This document shows positions 20,442 to 28,954 of a stretch of DNA of 34,768 nucleotides, in pieces (position 1 is the first letter of the stretch; each line of letters starts with the position of its first letter). Under the pieces are notes generated by a model that had not been told where the DNA came from, ran no database searches, and saw only the letters and a list, made by a program, of their open reading frames with translations. The stretch spans positions 1-34,768 of the forward strand of contig QZIZ01000063.1 of assembly GCA_003599195.1 (NCBI GenBank). Direction: 5' to 3'. Origin of the DNA: Deltaproteobacteria bacterium. GTDB taxonomy: Bacteria; Desulfobacterota; Desulfobaccia; Desulfobaccales; 0-14-0-80-60-11. A program made the position numbers and the translations under genes.

Positions 20442-22895
20442 ATGGCAAATTACTCCGACCCAAATAAAATGGTCTCGCAGTCTGAGCGTAGGCAGGCGGA
20501 AGAGGCGCTGCTTAAAGCAGGGACCTTGCAGAAGGCGATTTTCAACAGCGCCAACTTCTCGAGTATCGCCACTGACGCGCAGGGCGTCATTCAAATATTC
20601 AATGTCGGCGCCGAGCGTATGCTCGGCTACACGGCCGCCGAAGTGGTGGACAGGATCACGCCGGCCGCGATTTCCGATCCGCAGGAGCTGATCGCGCGCG
20701 CCGCAGAGTTGAGCCTCGAGCTTGAAACCACGATCACGCCAGGTTTCGAGGCACTTGTCTTCAAGGCTTCCCGCGGGATCGAGGACATCTACGAACTGAC
20801 TTACATCCGCAAGGACGGGAGCCGCTTTCCGGCAATCGTGTCGGTCACGGCGCTGCGCGATGCGCAAGAAACCATCATCGGCTATCTGCTGATCGGTACT
20901 GATAATACCGCGCGTAAGCATGTAGAAGAGAAACTGCGCTGGACAGAAGAAAGCTTCCGGTTGATGGTAGAGAGCGTGACCGACTATGCCATCGTCATGC
21001 TGGATCCGGAGGGGTGCGTGGTGAGCTGGAATGCCGGAGCGGAGCGGATCAAGGGCTATAGCGCCGAGGAAATCGTCGGCCAGCACTTTTCCCGGTTTTA
21101 TCCCCGTGAAGACATCCAAAGCGGCAAGCCCCAGAGCGACTTGGACGTGGTGGCAGCCAAGGGACAATTCGGGGACGAGGGCTGGCGGGTGCGCCAGGAC
21201 GGATCAACCTTCTGGGCGAACGTGGTCTTCACGGCGATCCGGGATCAGGGCGGCAATCTGCGCGGCTTTGCCATGCTGACCCGGGATCTGACCGAGCCCA
21301 TGAAAATTGAGGCGACCCTGACGAAAGCCAAGGATGCCGCCGATGCTGCCAATCAGGCCAAAAGCGCTTTCCTGGCCACCATGAGCCATGAGCTGCGCAC
21401 CCCGATGAACGCCATCCTCGGTTACAGCGAAATCTTGATGGAAGACGCCAAAGATAAGGGGCAGGAAGATTTTATCCCCGACCTGCAAAAGATTCATGCC
21501 TCTGGTAATCATCTCCTGAACCTTATCAACAATATTCTCGACCTGTCCAAGATCGAAGCCGGCAAGATGGATCTTTTCCTGGAATCCTTTGGTATTTCCC
21601 GGGTGATCGAAGATGTCGTCAGTACCATCAGGCCGCTGGTGGAAAAGAACGCCAATACTCTTCAGGTTGACTGTGCCGCTGATCTGGGCACCATGCATGC
21701 TGACCTGACCAAGGTAAGGCAATCCTTGTTCAATCTGCTCAGCAATGCTTGTAAATTCACCGAAAATGGCACCATCAGCCTGGAAGTCTCTCGCGAACTC
21801 ATAGGCGGCGTCGACTGGATTAAATTCAGCGTCAGTGACACCGGCATCGGCATGGCCCCGGACCAGATGGAGAAACTATTCCATCCTTTCGTTCAGGGCG
21901 ATGCCTCAACCTCCCGGAAATTCGGCGGCACCGGGTTGGGGATGACCATCACCCATCGCTTCTGTCAGATGATGGGCGGAGAGATCACCGCCGCCAGCGA
22001 GCCCGGGCGCGGCACTACCTTTACGATTCGACTCCCGGCCCGGGTCCAGGCTCAACCCCCGGCCACCGCGCCCCTCACCGACCCACCTGATCCCATGGTT
22101 TGGGATGGCTTGAGTACGGTCCTGGTCATTGAAGATGATCCGGATACCCGTGACCTCCTGAAACGTTTTTTGAGCAAGGATGGTTTTCGCGTGCAGACCG
22201 TTTCCGAGGGTGAAGAAGGGTTGCGTCTGGCTAGAGAATTCCAGCCTGACATCATTACGCTGGACGTGATGATGGCGGGCCTGGACGGCTGGGCGGTGTT
22301 GACGGAGCTCAAGGCCGATCCCGCCTTAGCCGATATCCCCGTAGTAATGCTGACTTTCGTGGATAATAAGAACCTGGGCTACGCCTTGGGCGCCTCGGAT
22401 TACCTGACCAAGCCCATCCAGCGTGAGCGCTTGCTGGCGGTTCTGGAAAAGTATCGCCGTCATCCTCAACCTGGTCCGGTGCTGGTCGTCGAAGACGATC
22501 CCGACACGCGGGAGATTCTCCGGCGTTTGCTGGAGAAAGAAGGGTGTCAGGTGATCGCGGCCGAAAATGGGCGCGTGGCCCTGGAACGCCTGGCCGAGAG
22601 CCAGCCGATGTTAATTTTGCTGGATCTTATGATGCCGGAGATGGACGGGTTTCAATTTATCGACCGCGTGCGCCGGCACAAAAACTGGCGGACCATTCCC
22701 ATCGCCGCCGTCACCGCCAAAGATTTAACGAAAGAAGACCGCGCGCGACTGAATGGTTATGTCCAGGAGATCATCCGGAAAGACGCTTATCCGCGAGATG
22801 AGTTACTGGCAGAAGTGAGGGAATTGGTGAAATCTTGCCTTAAGAAGAGCAAGTTGGAAACAGGTAATAGACCTGATAAGCAGGAAATTGCCTAA
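20442..22895 (+). CDS. Hybrid histidine kinase, PAS-PAS-HK-REC-REC
   Basis: An 817-residue soluble hybrid kinase. PAS domains at about 25-150 and 155-285 (LGYTAAEVV; FRLMVESVTDYAIVMLDPEG). HisKA with H316 in M-S-H-E-L-R-T-P-M-N; HATPase_c at about 415-530 (NLLSNACKFTENG, DTGIGM, GGTGLGM). Two complete receivers follow: REC1 with D608 (L-D-V-M-M) and K in Y-L-T-K-P, REC2 with D728 (L-D-L-M-M-P-E-M-D-G). The second receiver lacks the usual T/S-K-P pair at its end (it reads I-I-R-K-D-A-Y). The next gene is a lone receiver 14 bases on, so the relay may continue there. No membrane segments. Input signal unknown. Confidence 0.93.
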   Translation: MANYSDPNKMVSQSERRQAEEALLKAGTLQKAIFNSANFSSIATDAQGVIQIFNVGAERMLGYTAAEVVDRITPAAISDPQELIARAAELSLELETTITPGFEALVFKASRGIEDIYELTYIRKDGSRFPAIVSVTALRDAQETIIGYLLIGTDNTARKHVEEKLRWTEESFRLMVESVTDYAIVMLDPEGCVVSWNAGAERIKGYSAEEIVGQHFSRFYPREDIQSGKPQSDLDVVAAKGQFGDEGWRVRQDGSTFWANVVFTAIRDQGGNLRGFAMLTRDLTEPMKIEATLTKAKDAADAANQAKSAFLATMSHELRTPMNAILGYSEILMEDAKDKGQEDFIPDLQKIHASGNHLLNLINNILDLSKIEAGKMDLFLESFGISRVIEDVVSTIRPLVEKNANTLQVDCAADLGTMHADLTKVRQSLFNLLSNACKFTENGTISLEVSRELIGGVDWIKFSVSDTGIGMAPDQMEKLFHPFVQGDASTSRKFGGTGLGMTITHRFCQMMGGEITAASEPGRGTTFTIRLPARVQAQPPATAPLTDPPDPMVWDGLSTVLVIEDDPDTRDLLKRFLSKDGFRVQTVSEGEEGLRLAREFQPDIITLDVMMAGLDGWAVLTELKADPALADIPVVMLTFVDNKNLGYALGASDYLTKPIQRERLLAVLEKYRRHPQPGPVLVVEDDPDTREILRRLLEKEGCQVIAAENGRVALERLAESQPMLILLDLMMPEMDGFQFIDRVRRHKNWRTIPIAAVTAKDLTKEDRARLNGYVQEIIRKDAYPRDELLAEVRELVKSCLKKSKLETGNRPDKQEIA

Positions 22896-22909
22896 GGAGC
22901 CCAAACTGC

Positions 22910-23287
22910 ATGCCCAAGATCCTTTTGGTAGAAGATAATGAAATGAATCGCGACATGCTATCGCGGCGCTTGCTCAAACAGGGCTTTGAGATGGTCCTCG
23001 CGGCGGATGGCGAACAGGCAGTTGATCTGGCCCGCTCGGAAGCCCCTGACCTGATCCTCATGGACATCAGCCTGCCCGGCCTGGACGGCTGGGAAGCGAC
23101 CCGCCTGCTCAAAGCCCTGCCGGAAACCCGGGCCATCCCCATTATTGCCCTCACCGCCCATGCCATGGCGGGAGACCGGGAAAAATCCTTAGCTGCGGGT
23201 TGCAATGACTATGACACCAAACCCATCGACTTTCGCCGGCTGCTGGAAAAAATGCATGGTTTTTTAGGCCCCCCTGGATACAAATAA
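22910..23287 (+). CDS. CheY-like single-domain response regulator
   Basis: A 125-residue receiver without an output domain: acidic E8-D9, phosphoacceptor D52 (L-M-D-I-S-L-P-G-L-D-G-W), T82 and K104 (Y-D-T-K-P-I-D). It lies 14 bases after the hybrid kinase, with CTAAGGAG as ribosome site, and belongs to the DivK-like group often linked to hybrid kinases. It should accept or pass phosphate in that relay; the cyclase at 24330 is a possible downstream element. Confidence 0.93.
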   Translation: MPKILLVEDNEMNRDMLSRRLLKQGFEMVLAADGEQAVDLARSEAPDLILMDISLPGLDGWEATRLLKALPETRAIPIIALTAHAMAGDREKSLAAGCNDYDTKPIDFRRLLEKMHGFLGPPGYK

Positions 23288-23300
23288 AAAGGAGAAATTG

Positions 23301-23705
23301 ATGAGAACAAAGGTGGGTTTATGGATTGACCATAGGAAGGCTATTATCGTGGCTTGTACGGACAAAGGGGAAGAGATAGGACTGCTCATATCGAAGGTTG
23401 AAAAACAGCTCCGGCGTTCTGGTGATTCACCTCTTAAGGGCCCCTATGAATCTCAGCAAGTACCGGCAGATGATAGCCGCCAGAGAACGTTTACGGGACA
23501 TCTCAAAATTTACTACGATGCGGTAATTGCGAGTATTCGTGATGCAGAATCCATTCTGATATTTGGTCCCGGCGAGGCAAAGGACGAACTGAAACAAAGT
23601 CTCGAAAAAAACAACCTTGGTGGACGCATCGTAGGTATCGAAACAGTTGACAAGATGACGGATCGTCAGATTGCGGCAAAAGTTAGAAAATACTTTCCAC
23701 AATAG
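23301..23705 (+). CDS. Conserved hypothetical protein (host-attachment/eRF1-like fold?)
   Basis: A 134-residue protein starting at ATG 23301 after AAAGGAG. It opens KVGLWIDHRKAIIV, the phrase of a widespread family, contains a polar loop and a helix YYDAVIASIRDAESILIFGPGEAKDELK, and closes with IVGIETVDKMTDRQIAAKVRKYF. The alternation of D-H-R-K and F-G-P-G-E-A-K resembles the C-terminal domain of release-factor/pelota-like proteins, as seen in proteins labelled 'attachment to host'. That comparison is from memory of the pattern. It sits between a receiver and a small helical protein. Function unknown. Confidence 0.6.
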   Translation: MRTKVGLWIDHRKAIIVACTDKGEEIGLLISKVEKQLRRSGDSPLKGPYESQQVPADDSRQRTFTGHLKIYYDAVIASIRDAESILIFGPGEAKDELKQSLEKNNLGGRIVGIETVDKMTDRQIAAKVRKYFPQ

Positions 23706-23744
23706 CGGTCGGCAATCACTGCTGTCCGGCAGAAAGGCAACATC

Positions 23745-24023
23745 ATGCAAAAGACTTTCAAATACGAAGACATCGAACAGATACTGGCTGAGGCCGATGA
23801 TCTCCTTCAGCAAATTGATCCAGAGGTCATCAAATACCTGAAAGAAGAGCAACGGGCTCAACTTGAACAACAGGCTCAAAGCTTGAAAAAACTCAAGTCT
23901 GCGGTTCAGGACCAGATCGGGAAGGAAGGACCATCAAAAAGCAGGCCTTATAGCGAGGGCATGCACGAGGCGATGGATGATATTGTGAAGGCCATGAAAG
24001 CCTTGGCAACCTATCTTTCCTGA
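23745..24023 (+). CDS. Small helical protein, function unknown
   Basis: A 92-residue, mostly helical, charged protein with a weak ribosome site (GAAAGGCAACATC). Two amphipathic helices at about 7-60 (IEQILAEADDLLQQI; QRAQLEQQAQSLKKLKSAV) and one at 72-90. It follows the previous gene by 39 bases in the same direction and may be co-transcribed. I recognise no family. Confidence 0.55.
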   Translation: MQKTFKYEDIEQILAEADDLLQQIDPEVIKYLKEEQRAQLEQQAQSLKKLKSAVQDQIGKEGPSKSRPYSEGMHEAMDDIVKAMKALATYLS

Positions 24024-24329
24024 TTTCCCTCCTCAGGGGGGGCCAGCTGGATCTTGATCATCGCTTCGGCCAACATCGAATAGCCAACTGCGAGGTGGGA
24101 ATCGTGGGTAATGCTGTGTCTGTTGGGAGGACGGAGGGCCGTTTCAGCCAGGTGAGGTGCCTTGCCTTTCCCTTACTTGCCTGCCAGGCTTCAAGTGTCT
24201 CCGGCCAGTTCTTATGGGAAACAAGGCTTCCTCGCCCTAGGGCAGGGGCTGGGACTATGCTCCGACTGGTGTCGTCGGCTGCGGTAGAAAATGCCAACTT
24301 TATTAGGCAAAAGACGGGGTAGCCACACC
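24024..24329. other. 306-bp gap with a decayed DUF3309 fragment
   Basis: No intact gene. At 24249-24283 the sequence matches the loop-coding region of the DUF3309 gene (17137-17169) at about 27 of 30 positions; in that frame it reads W-D-Y-A-P-T-G-V-V-G, with a stop 4 codons upstream. The rest shows no structure I can name, nor a clear promoter for the cyclase gene. Confidence 0.5.
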
Positions 24330-26405
24330 ATGTCCACCACCGAATCCGACCCCGGCCAGACTGAAAACCAGGAAACCACTCCGGCCGTGCAGCGAGTTTC
24401 CGATCCAGAGGCTAAAGGCGGGCAAACCCCAGAAGCCGTGTGGGCCCATCTGCGCCATGAATTGCGGACACCCTTGAACGCGATCATCGGTTATAGTGAA
24501 ATGCTGTTGGGAGACGTCGATGATCCAGGCCCGGCGGATTATGTCTCCGACCTTAATCAGATTCTCTCTGCCGGCCAGCAACTCCTGGAGATAATCAACG
24601 ACCTCCTGGACCCCAACCAAGTCGCGTCTGGCGATGCCGTCTTTAATCTGGAATCCTTGGTCGCCAACCTGCACTATAAGGTGCGCATCCCTTTAAACAG
24701 CATCATAGGTTTCAGTGAGATCCTGCTTGAGAACGCCGCCGAGCAAGGGCAGATAGACATTATCGCTGACCTAAAGAAGATTCACTCTGCCGCCGAACTC
24801 TTCCTCTCCCGGGTCAACGAAATTGTCGATTCTTCCAAGCTCGATGCCGGTCTGAAGGCCTCAGGCCCGGAAATCGCCGAGCGGTCATCTCTGGTTCACC
24901 GCGCCCTGAGCAGTCTTCGGGAATTGGCTCAGGATAGCGCTGCCGTCACCGGAGGCGAAAGCTGCTCTATACTGGTGGTGGATGATAATGGCATAAACCG
25001 CGACTTACTTTCCCGCTATCTGGAGCGTCAAGGCCATACGGTGCAGGTGGCGGACAATGGCCGCAAGGCCCTGGAGATGATCGCCACCGGCGCTTTCGAC
25101 CTGGTGCTCCTCGATATTATGATGCCGGAACTGGACGGTTACGAGGTGCTCCAACACCTGAAGCATTCCGAAACCTGGCGGGACCTGCCGGTCATTATGA
25201 TTTCCGCCTTGGACGAAATAGACAGCGCAGTCCGCTGCATTGAACTGGGGGCGGAAGACTATTTGCGCAAGCCCTTCAACCCGGTGCTGCTGCGAGCCCG
25301 GGTGCAGGCCTGTCTGGGAAAAAAGCGGCTGCGAGATCTAGGAGTAGAGCAACAGCGAAAACTGCAAGAACTCAACGCCGCCCTGGAACTGCGCAACCGG
25401 TTTATTCGCGAGACCTTCGGCAGCTACCTCTCGGATGAAATCGTCGACACGATTCTGAAGAAGGGCGGGCTGAAAATAGGGGGTGAAAAACGGCGGGCCA
25501 CCATCCTCATGGCGGATTTACGCGGCTTCACCTCCTTAAGTGAGCGTCTGCCCGCTGGGGATGTGGTGGCGATGCTCAATATCTATCTGGAGACCATGAC
25601 CGAAATCATCCAGAAGTACCAGGGCACCATCGACGAATTCATCGGCGACGGCATCCTGGTGATCTTTGGGGCTCCCGTCCTGCGCCCCGACGACCCGCGG
25701 CGAGCCGTGGCGTGCGCCGTGGAAATGCAATTGGCCATGACCTCGGTCAATGAACGGAATCGCCGGGCCGGATACCCCGAGGTAGCTTTAGGTGTGGGCA
25801 TCAACACCGGCGAGGTGGTGGTGGGCAACATCGGTTCTCAGAAGAGAATCAAGTATGCCGTGGTGGGCCGCGCGGTCAACCTCACGGCCCGCATTGAATC
25901 CTATACGGTGGGCGGCCAAATCTTTATTTCAGAAAGCACCTTATCCGAATGCGGCGATATCTTGTGGATAGACAGGGCCATGAAGGTTATGCCCAAAGGA
26001 ATTAACAAACCGCTGACCATCCATGAAGTGGGAGGTATCGCCGGAGATTTTCAGCTCTTTCTGCCCCCGAAAAAAGAAATTGCGTGGATAGAACTCATGC
26101 AAGGGATCCCCGTCCTGTTTACCGTGGTGGATTGGAAGCATACCGGAGAGCTGGGGCATGGGGGCGCCATCACCAAAATAGCCCATAATATGGTGGAAAT
26201 TCACTCCAAGGTCCTGCCCTCCCCACTGGCGAACCTGCGGATTTCCCTGTACGACCCTGACGACCACGAAATTACCGACGACCTTTACGGCAAAGTGGTG
26301 GCTCGCCTCTCCGAGGCCCCCCCTGTCTTCCTGGTCCATTTCACCTCCGTACCTCCGGAAGCCGAGGCCTTTTTGGCAAAATTCCTGGGCGCCGTTCTGA
26401 ATTGA
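24330..26405 (+). CDS. HisKA-REC-class III nucleotide cyclase-PilZ-like protein
   Basis: About 691 residues from ATG 24330 (ATG 24291 is an alternative; neither has a strong ribosome site). A HisKA-like helix has H43 in R-H-E-L-R-T-P-L-N. A second, similar helix has Y in place of H before K-V-R-I-P-L-N. No HATPase domain follows. A receiver with D262 (L-D-I-M-M-P) comes at about 210-330, then a linker helix and a class III cyclase domain (about 385-560) with metal ligands D396 and D440 and the N and R of AVNLTARI. The residue three before G-D is E where adenylate cyclases have K, so ATP or GTP preference is open. The C-terminus (about 585-690) has a PilZ-like pattern without the RxxxR motif. 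Confidence 0.8.
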   Translation: MSTTESDPGQTENQETTPAVQRVSDPEAKGGQTPEAVWAHLRHELRTPLNAIIGYSEMLLGDVDDPGPADYVSDLNQILSAGQQLLEIINDLLDPNQVASGDAVFNLESLVANLHYKVRIPLNSIIGFSEILLENAAEQGQIDIIADLKKIHSAAELFLSRVNEIVDSSKLDAGLKASGPEIAERSSLVHRALSSLRELAQDSAAVTGGESCSILVVDDNGINRDLLSRYLERQGHTVQVADNGRKALEMIATGAFDLVLLDIMMPELDGYEVLQHLKHSETWRDLPVIMISALDEIDSAVRCIELGAEDYLRKPFNPVLLRARVQACLGKKRLRDLGVEQQRKLQELNAALELRNRFIRETFGSYLSDEIVDTILKKGGLKIGGEKRRATILMADLRGFTSLSERLPAGDVVAMLNIYLETMTEIIQKYQGTIDEFIGDGILVIFGAPVLRPDDPRRAVACAVEMQLAMTSVNERNRRAGYPEVALGVGINTGEVVVGNIGSQKRIKYAVVGRAVNLTARIESYTVGGQIFISESTLSECGDILWIDRAMKVMPKGINKPLTIHEVGGIAGDFQLFLPPKKEIAWIELMQGIPVLFTVVDWKHTGELGHGGAITKIAHNMVEIHSKVLPSPLANLRISLYDPDDHEITDDLYGKVVARLSEAPPVFLVHFTSVPPEAEAFLAKFLGAVLN

Positions 26406-26481
26406 CATGGTGGATTTGAGGCGGAGACTTCTAACGAAACATGCCTGTCTCATGGTAAGCCTGCAACCGGAGGACTAACTG

Positions 26482-28935
26482 ATGGACCGATTTGTTTGTA
26501 TCCATGGGCATTTTTATCAACCTCCCAGGGAAAGTCCCTGGCTGGAAGCCATTGAGATCCAAGATTCGGCGTTCCCGTACCACGACTGGAACGAGCGGAT
26601 TACCGCTGAATGCTACGCGGCCAACGCCGTGTCGAGAATCTGGGATACGGAGGGACGAATCGCTCAACTGGTGAACAATTATGCCAGCATCAGCTTCAAC
26701 TTCGGTCCCACTGTCTTGCTCTGGATGCAGAAGTACGCCACCGACGCCTATGAGGCAATTATAGAGGCTGACCGGCAGAGCCTGGAGAAATTCTCCGGTC
26801 ATGGCAATGCCTTGGCCCAGGGCTACAATCACATGATCCTGCCACTGGCCAACAGCCGCGACAAGAACACCCAGATTATCTGGGGCATAAAAGATTTTGA
26901 GTATCGCTTTGGACGCTTGCCGGAAGGGTTGTGGCTCCCGGAGACGGCGGTAGATCTGGAAACCTTGGGCCTCATGGCCCAACACGGCATCGGTTTTGCC
27001 ATCCTTGCCCCCAGGCAGGCCAGCCGGGTCCGGCCCCTTGATGGTAATGACTGGCAGGACGTGAGTGGCGGCAGAATCTATCCTGCCATCGCCTACCGGG
27101 TGTCGCTGCCGTCCGGCCGCGCCATGAACCTGTTCTTTTACGACGGTCCCATTGCCCAGGCCCTGGCCTTTGAAGGATTGCTCGACAACGGCGAGGTGTT
27201 CGCCAACCGGCTGTTGTCCGCGTTCGCCGACGACTCTCCACGTCTCGTCCACATCGCCACGGATGGCGAGAGTTATGGGCATCATCATCGCCACGGGGAT
27301 ATGGCCCTGGCGCAGGCGCTCCATCACCTTGAGTCCAAGGGACTGGCAGAGGTGACGAATTATGGCCGCTACCTGGATGATCATCCGCCGGCGTACGAAG
27401 TGGAGATCTTTGAAAACAGCTCGTGGAGCTGCGAGCACGGTATAGAACGTTGGCGATCAGATTGCGGATGTAACAGCGGCGGCCACCCAGGTTGGAACCA
27501 GGGTTGGCGAGCTCCCCTGCGTGCGGCCCTGGACTGGCTCCGCGATGCCGTGAACCCGGCTTATGAACAAATGGCCAGACAGTTTCTGACCGATCCCTGG
27601 GCGGCTCGAGACGACTACATCGACATCATTGTGGATCGATCGCCGGAGCGCATCAGGGCGTTTATGAACCGCCACGCCACCCGTCCCTTAAACTCCGGAG
27701 ACGAGATCACGGTCCTCAAGCTGATGGAGCTTCAACGCAACGCCATGCTCATGTATACCAGTTGTGGTTGGTTTTTCGACGAGCTTTCCGGGCCGGAGAC
27801 GGTTCAGGACATAAAATATGCCGGCAGGGTTCTGCAATTGGCCGACCAGCTTTTTAGCGACTCCTTCGAACCCGGCTTTCTCGAACATCTTGAGCTGGCC
27901 AAGAGCAACATATCTGAACACCGTGACGGCCGTATCATATATGAGAAATTTGTCAGGCCGGTCATGCTCGATATGAAAGACGTGGGCGCCCACTATGCCT
28001 TAAGCTCACTGTTCCAGGACATCGGCGAACGCAGCTCGATCTATGCATATTCCGCCACCCGGGAGGACTACCGCAGCTTTCAGGTCGGAGGCTCCAGGCT
28101 GGTAATCGGGCGGGCCACGGTCACTTCGGAGGTTACGCGCATCTCCTCCAGCCTGTGCTTTGGCGTGCTCCATCTTGGTGATCATAGTATCGCCTGCGGC
28201 ACCGGTGAATATCAGGGCGCGCAAAAATATGAAGCGCTGGCCCAAGAGATTTCCGCGGCTTTCGCCGGAGCTGACTTTCCGAAGACCATACTGCTGCTGG
28301 GTAAATACTTCGGGACGTCCACGTACTCTCTGACCTCGTTGTTTGCCGATGAGCGGCGCAAAGTCCTGAACCTCATTATGGGGCCGACTCTGAGAGAGGC
28401 TGAAGCTGCCTATAGCTCGATTTATGAGCACCATGCCCCCTTGATTCGCTTTCTGACCGGGTCCGGCACCCCTCGGCCCCAAGTCCTGTCGGTGGCCGCG
28501 GACTTGTGCTTGAATGCCAAGATTCGCAAGGTGGTGCAAATGGAGGGGCTTGACCCCGAAGTCGTCAGACCTCTTCTGGAAGAAGCTCGTTTGGCCGGCG
28601 CTACCCTGGATGCGACGGCTCTAGGCTTGTTACTGGCCGGCAACATTGAGAGTCTGGCCGAACAACTTCTCTTGCAACCTGACGACCTTTCTCGCCTGGA
28701 GAGGTTGAATAAGGCGGCACAACTGGTCCAGACCTTGCCCTTCGAGGTTAATCTCTGGAAAACCCAAAACATCTGCTACAAGATCCTACACGCCCATTGT
28801 CCCACCCTCCAGGAGAAGGCCGGCCTGGGCGACCAAAACGCGCAAGATTGGCTACGCCATTACACGGCCTTAGCCGAGAATTTTTTCCTACGGGTGCCCG
28901 TATGCCCCGTAAACAGCAAACCTGCAAATGGATAG
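26482..28935 (+). CDS. GH57-family glycoside hydrolase with DUF3536
   Basis: An 817-residue protein. The N-terminus H-G-H-F-Y-Q-P-P is region 1 of family 57 glycoside hydrolases, and GLWLPET carries the expected nucleophile E154 (region 3). SYGHHHRHGD around 272 belongs to region 4. The C-terminal two thirds are DUF3536, which accompanies this GH57 group. Family members act on alpha-glucans (amylases, branching enzymes, alpha-glucanotransferases); the exact activity cannot be read from sequence. The stop overlaps the frame of TreY, which fits joint action on glycogen or maltodextrin. The ATG at 26482 follows CGGAGGACTAACTG. Confidence 0.87.
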   Translation: MDRFVCIHGHFYQPPRESPWLEAIEIQDSAFPYHDWNERITAECYAANAVSRIWDTEGRIAQLVNNYASISFNFGPTVLLWMQKYATDAYEAIIEADRQSLEKFSGHGNALAQGYNHMILPLANSRDKNTQIIWGIKDFEYRFGRLPEGLWLPETAVDLETLGLMAQHGIGFAILAPRQASRVRPLDGNDWQDVSGGRIYPAIAYRVSLPSGRAMNLFFYDGPIAQALAFEGLLDNGEVFANRLLSAFADDSPRLVHIATDGESYGHHHRHGDMALAQALHHLESKGLAEVTNYGRYLDDHPPAYEVEIFENSSWSCEHGIERWRSDCGCNSGGHPGWNQGWRAPLRAALDWLRDAVNPAYEQMARQFLTDPWAARDDYIDIIVDRSPERIRAFMNRHATRPLNSGDEITVLKLMELQRNAMLMYTSCGWFFDELSGPETVQDIKYAGRVLQLADQLFSDSFEPGFLEHLELAKSNISEHRDGRIIYEKFVRPVMLDMKDVGAHYALSSLFQDIGERSSIYAYSATREDYRSFQVGGSRLVIGRATVTSEVTRISSSLCFGVLHLGDHSIACGTGEYQGAQKYEALAQEISAAFAGADFPKTILLLGKYFGTSTYSLTSLFADERRKVLNLIMGPTLREAEAAYSSIYEHHAPLIRFLTGSGTPRPQVLSVAADLCLNAKIRKVVQMEGLDPEVVRPLLEEARLAGATLDATALGLLLAGNIESLAEQLLLQPDDLSRLERLNKAAQLVQTLPFEVNLWKTQNICYKILHAHCPTLQEKAGLGDQNAQDWLRHYTALAENFFLRVPVCPVNSKPANG

Positions 28936-28954
28936 AAAGACCGGGAAGTCTCTC

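Noticed and set aside
20247-21167. 306-codon minus-strand frame near the hybrid kinase start
   Set aside because: Crosses a terminator and the 5' end of a clear PAS kinase; no ribosome site or family features.
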